From contig NZ_JABBGG010000002.1 of assembly GCF_012927275.1 (NCBI RefSeq), forward strand, positions 310,001 to 374,000: a stretch of 64,000 nt of DNA. Direction: 5' to 3'. Below are positions 34,909 to 45,300 of this stretch, one piece after another. Below the pieces are notes generated by a model that was not told where the DNA came from, made no database searches, and saw nothing but the letters and a program-made list of their open reading frames with translations. A program made the position numbers and the translations under genes. The stretch's first letter is position 1, and every line of letters begins with the position of its first letter. This stretch comes from Massilia polaris. GTDB taxonomy: Bacteria > Pseudomonadota > Gammaproteobacteria > Burkholderiales > Burkholderiaceae_D.

Positions 34909-35790
34909 ATGAAGAAGCTGCTCGCCCTCTCCCTGCTCGCCCTGCTCGCTGGCTGCGCCACCGGGCCGCGCATCGACCAATCCCTGACCGCCAAAAGCCA
35001 GAGCAGCCGCGTCAAGTTCGTCGTCCTGCATTACACCGTGTCCAACCTGCCAAGCTCGATCAAGATCCTGACCGAGCAGGCCGTCAGCAGCCATTACCTG
35101 CTGACCGACGAAAAGAAGCCGGTGATCTACGGACTGGTCGACGAAACGCGCCAGGCCAACCACGCGGGCGTGTCGAACTGGAAGAACTATTCCTTGCTCA
35201 ACACCAGCTCGATCGGCATCGAAATCGTCAACCCTGGCTTTACCGAGTCCGCCGACGGCAAGCGCATCTGGTATCCGTTCCCGAAAGAGCAGATCGACGA
35301 ACTCATCCCGCTGCTGAAAAAGATCGTCAAAGAGCACAACATCCCGCCTGAAAACATCATCGGCCACGCCGACATCGCGCCGCAACGCAAGCAGGACCCG
35401 GGTCCGATGTTCCCGTGGCACGAGCTGGCGGAACATGGCCTGACCGTATGGCCGGACGCCGCCAGGGTCGCCGCTGCCAAGCCTGGCTTCGAGCAGCTGC
35501 TGCCTGATGCAGTGTGGTTCCAGGAAAAGCTGGCCACCTTCGGCTACGCGGTGCCGCGCACCGGCCAGCTGGACAAGGAAACACGCAACGTCATCACCGC
35601 CTTCCAGATGCGCTATCGTCCGATGACGATCGACGGCACCCCGGATGCGGAAACGGCGGCAATGCTGGAAGCGCTGGTGCCATCGCCGGCCCTGCCAGCT
35701 GTCGTCCCAGCGCCAGCGGTACCGGCCGTGCCGGCGCCTGAACCGGCGCCTGCACCTGAACCGGCGCCGGTCGTTCCGGCGCAGAAGTGA
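34909..35790 (+). CDS. amiD: AmiD-like N-acetylmuramoyl-L-alanine amidase lipoprotein
   Basis: A 293-residue outer-membrane lipoprotein (lipobox LAGC, Cys16) with an Amidase_2 domain and a C-terminal PG_binding_1 domain (about 190-245), ending in a long Ala/Pro/Glu tail. Zinc ligands are His41 (LHYT), His153 (GHADIAP) and Asp163 (RKQDPGP), and Glu105 is the probable catalytic residue. It cuts the amide bond between MurNAc or anhydroMurNAc and the stem peptide, in line with the recycling role of the cluster. It follows the kinase gene by 18 nt. Confidence 0.92.
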   Translation: MKKLLALSLLALLAGCATGPRIDQSLTAKSQSSRVKFVVLHYTVSNLPSSIKILTEQAVSSHYLLTDEKKPVIYGLVDETRQANHAGVSNWKNYSLLNTSSIGIEIVNPGFTESADGKRIWYPFPKEQIDELIPLLKKIVKEHNIPPENIIGHADIAPQRKQDPGPMFPWHELAEHGLTVWPDAARVAAAKPGFEQLLPDAVWFQEKLATFGYAVPRTGQLDKETRNVITAFQMRYRPMTIDGTPDAETAAMLEALVPSPALPAVVPAPAVPAVPAPEPAPAPEPAPVVPAQK

Positions 35791-35872
35791 TAAATCACGG
35801 TGGCCGGGCTTTTGCGCTATCCTGCGAAGCAATCGCGCATCGGCGCGCTTCCACCAACTGAGGGATAAAGCG

Positions 35873-36775
35873 ATGCGGCTGCGTCATATAGAAGTGTTCC
35901 ACGCCATCATGCAGGTCGGCACCATCAGTGGCGCCGCCCAGGTCTTGCACATTTCGCAACCGGCGGTCACCAAGGTGCTGCAGCACGCCGAGCTCCAGCT
36001 CGGCATGCCGCTGTTCGAGCGCGTGCGCGGCAAGCTGTACCCGAAGCCGGAAGCGCACCGCCTGTTTGTCGAAACCGAAAAGCTGCACCGCGACCTGCAG
36101 GGCATCCGCCGCCTCGCCGCCAGCCTCAAGGGCCGCGCGCTGGAGACGGTGCGCCTGGTGTCGACGCCGACCATCGCACTCAGCGTGCTGCCCGAAGCGA
36201 TGACGTCGTGGCGCCGCGAGTATCCGGAAACCCGTTGCGAACTCGGCACCCATCACACCAGCGAAATCGTCAATGCACTGCGGCTCGGCGAAGCCGACCT
36301 CGCGCTGTCGCTGCAAGACCCGCGCCATCCCGGCATCGTCGCCGAACCGATCGCGCATGGCGTGATGACAGTGATCGCGCCAGCCGGCAGCTGGACCGAG
36401 GAAGAATGCCGCATGCCGGTATCCGCGGACGGCCTCGCCGGCGAGTTGATCGGCATGACCGACAACGACCCGCTCGGCGAACTGCTGGTCGCATCGTGCG
36501 AAGCGCAGGGCGTCACTCCGGTCTTCAACACGGTGGTGCAGACGTATCAGATTGCCCGTTCGCTGGTCGAAGCCGGCGCCGGCATGGCCGTGGTCGACCC
36601 GTTTACCGCCGCATCGGCGAGCGACAAGCTGCAGCGCCGTCCATGGGCGCCGGCGATCCCGGTGCAGCTCTACCTGCTGACGGCGAGCCACTCGCCGCTG
36701 TCGCATGTCGCGCGTGAATTAGCCAACAGTATCGGCGCGACCGCGCGCAAATGTCTCGAGAGGGGATGTCAGTGA
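35873..36775 (+). CDS. LysR-family transcriptional regulator
   Basis: A 300-residue regulator with the N-terminal HTH (LRHIEVFHAIMQVGTISGAA and HISQPAVTKVLQHAE) and a type-2 periplasmic-binding effector domain (about 90-295). The ATG at 35873 follows GAGGGA. It overlaps the start of the D-Ala-D-Ala dipeptidase gene, so regulator and enzyme are probably co-transcribed. The ligand is unknown; a muropeptide fragment is a reasonable guess given the position. Confidence 0.87.
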   Translation: MRLRHIEVFHAIMQVGTISGAAQVLHISQPAVTKVLQHAELQLGMPLFERVRGKLYPKPEAHRLFVETEKLHRDLQGIRRLAASLKGRALETVRLVSTPTIALSVLPEAMTSWRREYPETRCELGTHHTSEIVNALRLGEADLALSLQDPRHPGIVAEPIAHGVMTVIAPAGSWTEEECRMPVSADGLAGELIGMTDNDPLGELLVASCEAQGVTPVFNTVVQTYQIARSLVEAGAGMAVVDPFTAASASDKLQRRPWAPAIPVQLYLLTASHSPLSHVARELANSIGATARKCLERGCQ

Positions 36776-37383
36776 TTCAAGGTATTGCCAGCGAGGATAT
36801 CGAAAGCAGCCCGGACTTCCGGCACCTGTCGACGATAGAGGGAATCGCTGTTGATTTACGTTATGGCACGCCCGACAATTTTGTCGGCCGCGACCTGTAC
36901 TCGCCGTTTGACTGCGCCTGGCTGCACCGCGACGCGGCGGCCGCGCTGGAAAAAGTGGTGGAATGGCTGGCAGAAAAGCGTCCCCGCCACAAGGCACTGA
37001 TCCTCGACGCGCTGCGTCCGCAGCGCGTGCAGCAGCAATTATGGGATGCGCTTGATGGCACCGACCTGCGCATGTATTTGGCCAACCCGGAGCGCGGCTC
37101 GATTCATTCGTTCGGCATGGCGCTCGACATCACGATCCTCGACGCGGAAGGCCGCGAGCTGGATATGGGCACGGGTTTCGATGACCTGAGCGAGAAGTCG
37201 CATCCGGCGCTGGAATCGAAGTTGCTGGAACGCGGCGAGATCACGCACCAACACATCGCCAATCGCCAGCTGCTGCGCGATGCGATGACGCACGCCGGCT
37301 TCGTTGGCATCAACAGCGAGTGGTGGCATTTCGACTGCGGCGACCGCGAAGCCGTGCGCCGTACGTTCAAGCGCGTACTCTGA
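36766..37383 (+). CDS. ddpX: VanX/DdpX-type D-alanyl-D-alanine dipeptidase
   Basis: A 205-residue zinc dipeptidase. The metal ligands are His114 and Asp121 in SIHSFGMALD and His188 in EWWHFD, with catalytic Glu185; the conserved arginine lies in DALRPQ. It hydrolyses free D-Ala-D-Ala, which arises from peptidoglycan turnover, giving D-Ala that DadA could oxidise. It is not accompanied by vanH/vanA or a dpp transporter, so a nutritional rather than resistance role is likely. Starts at ATG 36766 or GTG 36772 are both possible; AGAGGGG directly abuts the ATG and is better spaced for the GTG. Confidence 0.9.
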   Translation: MSVIQGIASEDIESSPDFRHLSTIEGIAVDLRYGTPDNFVGRDLYSPFDCAWLHRDAAAALEKVVEWLAEKRPRHKALILDALRPQRVQQQLWDALDGTDLRMYLANPERGSIHSFGMALDITILDAEGRELDMGTGFDDLSEKSHPALESKLLERGEITHQHIANRQLLRDAMTHAGFVGINSEWWHFDCGDREAVRRTFKRVL

Positions 37384-37478
37384 CGACGCTAACGGCGACG
37401 AAGCCCATGCTGGTTCTACGCTACCTCGAACAAGCCAAGCCAAAAACCTGACCCGGCCAGAGGGTTGCATGTCCTCTG

Positions 37479-38228
37479 TCAGCTCCGCCCAGATCGTAGC
37501 ACCTCCGGCAACGCCTCCACCGCACTCAGCTTCTCCATCACTAACCCAATAAACGCCGACACCGCCAGCGGCAAATGCCGCCGGCTCGGGTACAGCACGC
37601 TCATGCCCTGGCTCGTCCACTGGTACTGCGGCAACACCGGCATGAGCAGGCCGGCCTGAACCTCGAGCCTGGCTATGGGGGGCGGCAGCAGCGCGATGCC
37701 CAGGCCGGCCTGGGTTGCTTTGCGCAGTGCCTGAGCGGTGTTGCCGGTGAAGCGGCCGGCCACCTGCACTTCCTCCTCCACCCCGTCGGGGCCGGTCAGG
37801 CGCCAGGTGGTGCGGCCGCTGGCGTGGGCGGAGGTCACGCAGTCGTGATTCGCCAGGTCTTGCAGCGTGCCGGGTGCGCCGCGCGCTGCGATGTAGGCGG
37901 GGCTTGCCACCAGGCCGTAGCTGCTGACGCCCAGCAGCTGGCGGCCGACGTAGCCCGAATCGGTTAACGGCCCGCCGCGAAACGCGATGTCGATCTGCTC
38001 GGCAATCAAATCGGCCTTGGCATCACTGAGCACGAAGTCGAGCCGCACCAGCGGATGCGCGGCCAGAAAGTCGGCCACCCACTCCATCGGGAAGAAGTCG
38101 AAGAAATCAGCTGTCGCCGCCACACGCACCAAGCCGCTGGGTTCGTGGCTGCCCGTCATCAACGCCTGCCCGGCTTCGACCAGCCCGTCGACCAGGCCTG
38201 CGCAGCGCGCGCCCCTTTCCCTTTCTAC
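37479..38228 (-). pseudogene. LysR-family regulator lacking its DNA-binding domain
   Basis: The reading frame encodes a normal LysR effector domain (from SGLVRVAATADFFDF to the end) but nothing of the winged helix. Homology begins at about GARCAGLVDGLVEAGQALM, some 70 residues into a usual LysR protein. Upstream the frame runs straight into the ribosome-binding region of the divergent FMN reductase gene. A deletion that removed the HTH and the intergenic control region explains this. The remaining open frame could at most make a non-DNA-binding protein. Confidence 0.8.
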
Positions 38229-38251
38229 CGGCCTTTTTTCAGGAGCATCCC

Positions 38252-38836
38252 TTGACTTCACAACAACCCCGCATCGGCATCGTCATTGGCTCGACCCGTG
38301 AAGGCCGCTTCAGCGAGAAGCCCGCGTACTGGATTGACGAGATCGCAAGGCAGCGCACCGACCTTGCCTTCGAGTTGATCGACCTGCGCGATCACCCGCT
38401 GCCTTTTTTCGATGAGTCGATGTCGCTGCTTTACGCGCCGGCGAAGAACGAGGCAGCGCGGCGCTGGGCCGACAAGCTCGCCATGCTCGACGGCCTGATT
38501 GTGGTCACGCCAGAGTACAACCACGGCCCGAGCGCGGTGCTGAAGAACGCCCTGGACTACGCCTACCAGGAGTTCAACCGCAAGCCCATCGGCTTCGTGG
38601 GTTATGGCGGCGTGGGCGCGGCACGTGCCGTGGAGCAGCTGCGACTGGTGAGCATCGAGCTGCAGATGGCGCCGGTGCGCAATGCCGTGCACATCGGCAT
38701 GGTGGAATTCCTCGGCATCTGGCAGCAGGGCAAGAGCTTTGACGATTTTCCGCACCTGGGGGAGGCCGCCACTGGCTTGCTCAACGACATGGCCTGGTGG
38801 GCCACGGCGCTCAAGACACCGAGGGAAACGGTATGA
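38252..38836 (+). CDS. NADPH-dependent FMN reductase family protein
   Basis: A 194-residue flavodoxin-like quinone/FMN reductase. The FMN phosphate loop is GSTREGRFSEK (residues 13-23) and the isoalloxazine loop is TPEYNHGPSAVLKNALD. The start is TTG at 38252 with CAGGAG upstream. It partners with the pirin gene, overlapping it by 4 nt, a pairing common in Burkholderiales under LysR control. Its own regulator (the adjacent LysR gene) is truncated, so regulation has probably been lost. Confidence 0.87.
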   Translation: MTSQQPRIGIVIGSTREGRFSEKPAYWIDEIARQRTDLAFELIDLRDHPLPFFDESMSLLYAPAKNEAARRWADKLAMLDGLIVVTPEYNHGPSAVLKNALDYAYQEFNRKPIGFVGYGGVGAARAVEQLRLVSIELQMAPVRNAVHIGMVEFLGIWQQGKSFDDFPHLGEAATGLLNDMAWWATALKTPRETV

Positions 38837-39632
38837 CGACCCTGGTTGCGGCAGCAGCCCGCCCCATCGTCTACCGCACGCGCGGCAGCGCGCATGGGCC
38901 GATCACCCGGCTGATGAGCCCGGGCGACCTGGGCAAGTTCCTGAAGCCCTTCGTGTTTCTCGACCTGTTCGACCATGATGGGCCGGCGTTCAACGGGGCC
39001 CTCCACCCGCACTCTGGTATTGCCACCCTGACCTACGTCGCGGGAGGCGCGATCAGCTATATCGACCCGGACAACGTCCGGGGCACGCTGGCGGCCGGCG
39101 GCGTCGAGTGGATGCAGGCCGGACGCGGCATGTGGCACGGCGGTGGCATCGACAAGGCAGGCCGGACCAGCGGCTTCCAGCTGTGGGTCGCCTTGCCGCC
39201 GGAACTCGAGTTGGGTCCGACTGTAACCATCTGCCAGTCTCCCGACGACGTGCAGGAAGATGGTCCGGCGCGCGTCCTGCTGGGCAGCCACGGCGCTGCA
39301 TCGAGCGCCATCGAGTCCCCCGCGCCAATCAACTACCTGGCCGTGCGCTTGAAGGGCGGCGAGCGCTGGCGCTACACGCCACCGGCCGGCCACACGGTGG
39401 GCTGGGTGGCGGCCCGATCGACACGGGCGAACTCGCGGTGTTCGAGGAATCCGGGCACGCCATCGACCTCGTGGCGCACGGCGACACGGCCTTCGTCCTG
39501 GCCGTCAAGCATCCGCACGAGCTGGTGATGGGCAACTACTCAGTACATACCAGCAAGGCGGCGCTCGCACAGGGCGAGGCTGAGATTCAGCGCATCGGCA
39601 CGGGGCTGAGGGAAGAAGGGCGGTTCGGCTGA
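38833..39632 (+). pseudogene. Pirin-family protein gene with a frameshift
   Basis: The first part encodes a normal pirin cupin (HPHSGIATLTYV, GGVEWMQAGRGMWHGG, SGFQLWVALP), reading from the ATG at 38833. At about 39405-39412 the frame changes. The original frame ends in arginine/serine-rich nonsense at 39528, while the next frame continues as genuine pirin sequence (DTGELAVFEESGHAIDLVAHG and so on) to the stop at 39632. A one-base deletion or equivalent accounts for it. It could be a sequencing error or a true lesion; the decayed neighbour genes favour the latter. Confidence 0.8.
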
Positions 39633-39774
39633 TCGATGCCGCAGGCGGTTTTATCGAGTGATGCGGCCCAGCGTCCCCTGTAGGGAGGTGCTGCCGCATT
39701 CAACCAAGTTCGCGACGTGGGCCAAAACAAGACTTCCAACCGGGTCGTGCAGGACTGGGGCAAGTAACACCTGT

Positions 39775-40149
39775 TCAGCACCGCCACGCCGCAATCGATG
39801 TACGGTAGCCGTGCGGAAGGTTCTCGGGCAGCTTGCCCGGCGCAAACAATCCGATTCGCTGATGCTCTTCGCTGATGCGCGGGACAAACGAACTGGTCAG
39901 GACACAAGCATACGTCGCGATGAAGACATGCTTCCCTGGCACGACTTCGAATAGGTAAGTGTCGAGCAGGTCGCCGGCAGTCACCGTGACATCAAGTTCC
40001 TCCCGGATCTCGCGCTCAACGCACTGACGCGGGCGCTCGCCGATTTCGATGCGACCGCCTGGCAGCTCCCACTCGCCACGCTCATTCATCAGCAACACAA
40101 CCTCGCCCGCCTCTGTGCAAAATACGCCTTTGATCGACACTGTGAACAT
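39775..40149 (-). CDS. Nudix hydrolase
   Basis: A 124-residue protein consisting of one Nudix domain. The box GGRIEIGERPRQCVEREIREEL matches Gx5Ex7REUxEExGU with the metal-binding glutamates intact, although the final Gly-U is replaced by Asp-Val. The N-terminal strand VSIKGVFCTEAGEVVLL is typical. The substrate, probably a nucleoside diphosphate derivative, cannot be inferred. It is followed 2 nt away by nothing in operon; the DUF1697 gene upstream on the same strand ends 3 nt before its start. Base composition is lower in GC than the surroundings. Confidence 0.85.
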   Translation of the reverse strand: MFTVSIKGVFCTEAGEVVLLMNERGEWELPGGRIEIGERPRQCVEREIREELDVTVTAGDLLDTYLFEVVPGKHVFIATYACVLTSSFVPRISEEHQRIGLFAPGKLPENLPHGYRTSIAAWRC

Positions 40150-40151
40150 GG

Positions 40152-40661
40152 CTACGCGCCCGCCATTTCCGCGAGCTTTGCGATGGTATTCATGTTGCGG
40201 GCGGTCCCGGTCGCAGCAGCTGGTATGTTCAGCTTCGATGATCCACTGCCGCTTGGGTAAGTCACATAGATTTCCCGTTCGCCCAGCGAAAGCGCTTCAT
40301 CCTGCTGGCCACGCACTTTATCGATTGTGTCAGCGGGCGGCGCGGCGTCGAGGAAGACGGCAAACGTCAGGTTCGGTGCAGCATCCTTGAACGGATTCGC
40401 TACAAGCACCGCGGCCATTTCCGGCCCGGTGCGCACCATTACACCGACAGGCTTGCCGGCATATTCTTCAAGGCTGGCCCCGAGTTTTTTTGCGACCGCT
40501 TTCTCCGTCAGTGCACTGTCGAAAACAACGTTGCCGCTTGCGATGTAGGTGCGGACGCTCGAAAAGCCGGCCGCTTCGCACATCGCCTTCAGCTCGGTCA
40601 TTGGCAGCTTTCCCGTTCCGCCAACATTGACGGCGCGAAGGAGGGCGATGAACGTAGTCAT
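40152..40661 (-). CDS. DUF1697 family protein
   Basis: A 169-residue protein with the hallmark opening of the DUF1697 family, FIALLRAVNVGGTGKLPMTEL, followed by SVRTYIASGNVVF and the central PFKDAAPNLTFAVFL. The family is found in many bacteria and its role is unknown. It is transcribed with the Nudix gene (3 nt apart). Directly upstream is a decayed acetyltransferase fragment. Confidence 0.88.
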   Translation of the reverse strand: MTTFIALLRAVNVGGTGKLPMTELKAMCEAAGFSSVRTYIASGNVVFDSALTEKAVAKKLGASLEEYAGKPVGVMVRTGPEMAAVLVANPFKDAAPNLTFAVFLDAAPPADTIDKVRGQQDEALSLGEREIYVTYPSGSGSSKLNIPAAATGTARNMNTIAKLAEMAGA

Positions 40662-40750
40662 ATGTCAGCCTTATTCAAATCTTTGAGATACACACCATAT
40701 TCGACGCCGTGGATGTCCGGCGCGGGAGCGAGCCATTCATCACCGGCCAT

Positions 40751-40882
40751 TCAGGGCGGAAGAAGCTCGCCTTCTCCTTCCCCGGGGCCGATGTATGCGA
40801 CTGCACCCACGACCACCCCGCCACACTCGGCCACGATAATTTCACCTGCGTCCGCCAATGCGGACACGGTCGATAAACTCAT
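40751..40882 (-). pseudogene. Remnant of a GNAT-family acetyltransferase gene
   Basis: Translation of the minus strand from ATG 40882 gives ADAGEIIVAECGGVVVGAVAYIGPGEGEGELLPP and a stop at 40751-40753 (given in part only). This is the beta-strand pair of a GNAT domain up to the region just before the acetyl-CoA loop, where intact relatives continue PEWPVIRML. The frame is closed upstream by a stop and the N-terminal helix region is missing. The rest of 40662-40955 shows no intact gene, only a 30-codon frame leading into the DUF1697 start. Confidence 0.45.
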
Positions 40883-40955
40883 GCCATCGAGACATTATCC
40901 AGGAAAATGTAGAGGTGGTGCGCTATCTCAACTGCTAGGTGGGACTACTTCAGCT

Positions 40956-42386
40956 TTACTCCCAACCGCCGCCAAGCGAACGAATCAGCGCCACCGTCGT
41001 CACCGCGCGGTCGCCGCGCAGCAGGACCGCGTTGCGTTCTATGGCGGACAGGTTGCGCTGCGCGTCGAGCAGGTCCAGATAGCTCGAGCGACCCGCGTCG
41101 TACAGCTTCTGCGCGAGGTCCGCCGAGCGACGGGCCGACACTACGGCCGCATCGATCTGCTCCGCCTGCCCTGCCAGGATGCGCAGCCCCGCGAGGTTGT
41201 CCTCGACTTCCGCGAACGCCACCAGCACGCTCTGGCGATACGAGGCAACCGATTCCTCCAGCACCGCTTCGCTGCGCGCGATGTTGGCCTTGTTGCGGCC
41301 ACCATCGAGAATCGGCATCGACATCAGCGCGCCCAGTACCCACGAGCGGCTGCTCCACTTGAAGACGTCCGACAGGCTGGCCGACTCGCCCCCGCCGCTG
41401 CCGGTCAGCGCCAGCGCCGGGAACATCGCGGACTTGGCGACGCCGATGCGCGCGTTCGATGCTGTCATCGCACGCTGGGCAGCGGTGATGTCGGGACGGC
41501 GCTCGAGCAGCTTCGATGGCAGGCCGGCCGGAATAGCAGGCAGCTGCGCGGCGTCGGCCAGCGGCTTGTCGTCCGCCGTGAACGACGATGCAGGCTTGCC
41601 CAGCAAGACAGCAAGCGCATGCTCGTTCTGCGTGCGCTTGCGCTGGACGCCGATGGCTTCCGCTTTCGCGGTCGCCAGTTCCGTCTTCGCGCGGGCCAGG
41701 TCGAATTCGCCGATGTCGCCATTGTCGTAACGGCTCTGGTTGACCTTGACGCTTTGGGCGCGCAGGTCGACCGTGCGGTTCAGCGTTTCCAGCTCGGCGT
41801 TCGCTGCACGCAGTCGGAACCACGTTTGCGCCACGTCGGCCTGCAAGGCCAGCAGCACGGATTTGTACGTGGCTTCGGATGCCTGCGCATCGGCCTGCGC
41901 CGCGCTGCTGCCAGCCGCGAGGCGGCCGAACAGGTCGACCTCATAGCTGGCAGTCAGCGCAGCCTGGTAGGAAGTCGCCGCCGCGACAGGCGTCCCTTCC
42001 GGGAGTCCGAGCGACACGGCGGAGGCCCGACCGCGCTGAGCGCCCAGGCCAGCGCCTAGCTGCACGCTGCGGCTTGCATCGGTGATGCCGGCGATGGCAC
42101 GCGCCTGCTTCACGCGCGCTGCCGCCATTGCCAGGCTGGCATTAGCGCGGGTCGCTTCATCGATCAGGCCAGTCAAGATGCTGTCGTCGAAGGCGAGCCA
42201 CCACTGGCCGCGCGCCTGCGCTTCGGCTGGCTGCGCCGGCTTCCACTGCGTGCCGTCCGGCGCCTGAACTTCCTTAAAGGCCTGCGGGACATCCACTTGC
42301 GGCGCCTTCAGTTCCGGCACCGTGGAGCATGCGGCCAGCAGCAAGGCGGCGAGCAGCGGTGAGAGTCGTTTTGTCAGCTTGTTCAT
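40956..42386 (-). CDS. RND efflux outer-membrane lipoprotein (NodT/OprM family)
   Basis: A 476-residue TolC-like channel with lipobox LAAC (Cys20) and two repeated outer-membrane efflux domains. Characteristic stretches are WWLAFDDSILTGLIDEA near the start, ASYEVDLFGRL, and RRPDITAAQRAMTASNARIGVAKSAMFP split across the second repeat. It forms the outer channel of the tripartite pump encoded with it. It is the last gene of the operon; the permease stop overlaps its start region by 1 nt. Confidence 0.94.
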   Translation of the reverse strand: MNKLTKRLSPLLAALLLAACSTVPELKAPQVDVPQAFKEVQAPDGTQWKPAQPAEAQARGQWWLAFDDSILTGLIDEATRANASLAMAAARVKQARAIAGITDASRSVQLGAGLGAQRGRASAVSLGLPEGTPVAAATSYQAALTASYEVDLFGRLAAGSSAAQADAQASEATYKSVLLALQADVAQTWFRLRAANAELETLNRTVDLRAQSVKVNQSRYDNGDIGEFDLARAKTELATAKAEAIGVQRKRTQNEHALAVLLGKPASSFTADDKPLADAAQLPAIPAGLPSKLLERRPDITAAQRAMTASNARIGVAKSAMFPALALTGSGGGESASLSDVFKWSSRSWVLGALMSMPILDGGRNKANIARSEAVLEESVASYRQSVLVAFAEVEDNLAGLRILAGQAEQIDAAVVSARRSADLAQKLYDAGRSSYLDLLDAQRNLSAIERNAVLLRGDRAVTTVALIRSLGGGWE

Positions 42387-45300
42387 TACACGGTCCCTTC
42401 CAGTTTTGCAGCGGCCGCCACAGGGGTTTTCTTTCCAATGCGGTCGGCGAATGTTCGCAGCAGCACGTAGAACACCGGCGTCAGGAACAGGCCGAAGAAC
42501 GTCACGCCCAACATGCCGCCGAATACCGCCACGCCCATCGCATGGCGCATCTCGGAACCAGCACCGCTTGAGAACACCAGCGGCACCACACCCATGATGA
42601 AAGCGATCGACGTCATCAGGATCGGACGCAGGCGCAGGCGGCAGGCTTCCAGCGCGGCTTCGACGATGGTGCGGCCATGGTCTTCAAGTTCACGCGCAAA
42701 TTCGACGATCAGGATCGCGTTCTTCGACGCCAGTCCCACCAATACGAACAGCGCGATCTGGGTGAAGATGTTGTTGTCGCCACCGGTCAGCTTTACGCCG
42801 ATCAGCGCGCACAGGATCGACATCGGCACGATCAGGATGACGGCCAGCGGCAGGGTCCAGCTTTCATACTGCGCGGCCAGCACCAGGAACACCAGCAGCA
42901 CGCACAGCGGGAACACCAGCGTCATCGTGTTACCGGACAAAATCTCCTGGTAGGTCAGGTCGGTCCATTCGAAGGTGACGCCTTTCGGCAGCACCTCGGC
43001 GGCGATCTTTTCGAGCGCGGCTTGCGCCTGGCCCGACGACACGCCTGGCGCCGGTCCGCCGTTGATGTCGGCCGAGACGTAGGCGTTGTAGCGCTGCACG
43101 CGGTCCGGGCCGTAGCTGTCTTTGACGGTCATCAGCGACGACAGCGGGATCATTTCGCCCTTGTCGTTGCGTACCTTCAGCTGCGCGATCTGTTCGGGCT
43201 GCGAACGGAACTGCGCATCCGCCTGCACCTTCACCTGGTAGGTGCGGCCAAACTGGTTGAAGTCGTTCACGTACAGCGAGCCGAGGTTGATCTGCAAAGT
43301 CTGGTAAATCGTCGCGAGCGGCACACCAAGCTGCTTTGCCTTGACGCGGTCGACGTCCGCGAACAGCTGCGGCACGTTGATCTGGAAGCTGGAGAACACG
43401 CCTGCCAGCTGTGGGTCCTGCCACGCCTTGCCCTGCAGCGCCTGCACTGACTTGTACAACTCGTCGTAGCCGACGTTGCCGCGGTCTTCCACCATCATCT
43501 TGAAGCCGCCGATGGTGCCAAGGCCGTTCACCGGTGGTGGCGGGAACACCATGATGAAGGCATCCTGGATCTCGCCAAGGCGCTTGTTGATTTCCTGTGC
43601 GATTTCCGGGCCCGACTCGCCCTTGCCTTTGCGCTGGTCAAACGGTTTGAGCGCCGTGAACACGATGCCCGCGTTCGGGGCGTTGGTAAAGCCGTTAATT
43701 GACAGGCCCGGGAATGCGATCGACGATTCGACACCTGGCACAGTGGTTGCGATATCGGACATGCGGCGGATGACTGCGTCGGTGCGGTCGAGCGAAGCCG
43801 CGTCAGGCAGTTGTGCGAAGCCGACCAGGTACTGCTTGTCCTGCGCCGGCACGAACCCGCTTGGCACCACCTTGAACATGAATACCGCAGCGATGGTCAG
43901 CAGCACGTACACCGCCACCGACATGCTCTTGCGCTTGAGGACCGTCTTGACGCCGCCTTCATAGCGCGTCGATGCGCGGCCGAAGAAGCGGTTGAACCAG
44001 CCGAAGAACGGACCGAACACTTTGTCCATGCCGCGAGTCAGCGCGTCTTTTGGCGCATCGTGCGGTTTGAGCAGCGCCGCAGCCAGTGCAGGCGACAGGG
44101 TCAGCGAGCTGAATGCCGAGATCACGGTCGAAATGGCGATGGTCAGCGCGAACTGGCGGTAGAACTGGCCGGTCAGGCCGGAGACGAAAGCGATTGGCAC
44201 GAACACTGCGCACAGTACCAGCGCAATCGCGATAATCGGGCCGCTGACTTCCTTCATGGCCTGTACCGTCGCTTCGCGCGGCGTCAGGCCGCCCTCGATG
44301 TTTCGTTCGACGTTTTCGACCACCACAATGGCGTCATCGACGACGATACCGATTGCCAGCACGAGTCCGAACAGCGACAGCGTGTTGATTGAAAAGCCCA
44401 GCCCAAGCATGACCGCGAAAGTACCGACGATGGATACAGGAACAGCCAGCAGGGGAATGATGGATGCGCGCCAGGTTTGCAGGAACACGATCACCACCAG
44501 TACCACCAGCGCCACTGCTTCCAGCAGCGTTGTGATGACGGCGCGGATCGATTCGCGCACAAACTGGGTCGGGTCGTAGACGACGCTGTAGTCGACGCCC
44601 TCCGGGAAGTCCTTCTTGAGTGCTGCCATGGTGGCGCGCACATCGGCCGACAGTTGCAGCGCGTTGGCGCCGGGTGCTTCGAACACGGCGATTGCCGCAG
44701 CCGATTTGTTATTCAGCAGCGAACGCAGCGAGTAAGAGCTGGAGCCCAGTTCCAGCCGCGCCACATCCTTCAGGTACGTGATCGCGCCATCGGCGCCGGT
44801 ACGCACGACGATGCCGCCGAACTCTTCGACCGAGGTAAGCCGGCCCTGGGTGTTCACGGTCAGCTGGAAGTCGGCGTCCTTGGACGGCGACGCGCCAATG
44901 ACGCCGGCTGCCACCTGGACGTTCTGTTCGCGGATCGCGCCGACGATGTCGGAGGCGGTCATGCCGCGCGCCGCGACCTTTTGCGGATCGAGCCAGACAC
45001 GCATGGCGTAGTCGCCCGCGCCGAACAGCTGGACTTCGCCCATGCCGTTGATGCGCGCCAGCTGGTCTTTCACGTTCAGCACCGCGTAGTTGCGCAGGTA
45101 GACGTCGTCATAGCGGCCGTTCGGCGATACCAGGTGCACCACCATGGTCAGGTTCGGCGAGCTTTTTACCGCGGTGACGCCGATCTGGCGCACCTCTTCC
45201 GGCAGGCGCGGCAAGGCGCGCTGGATGCGGTTCTGCACCTGCGACTCGGCCTGCTCGACATCGGTGCCGACCTTGAACGTGACGGTCAGCGCCAGCGAGC

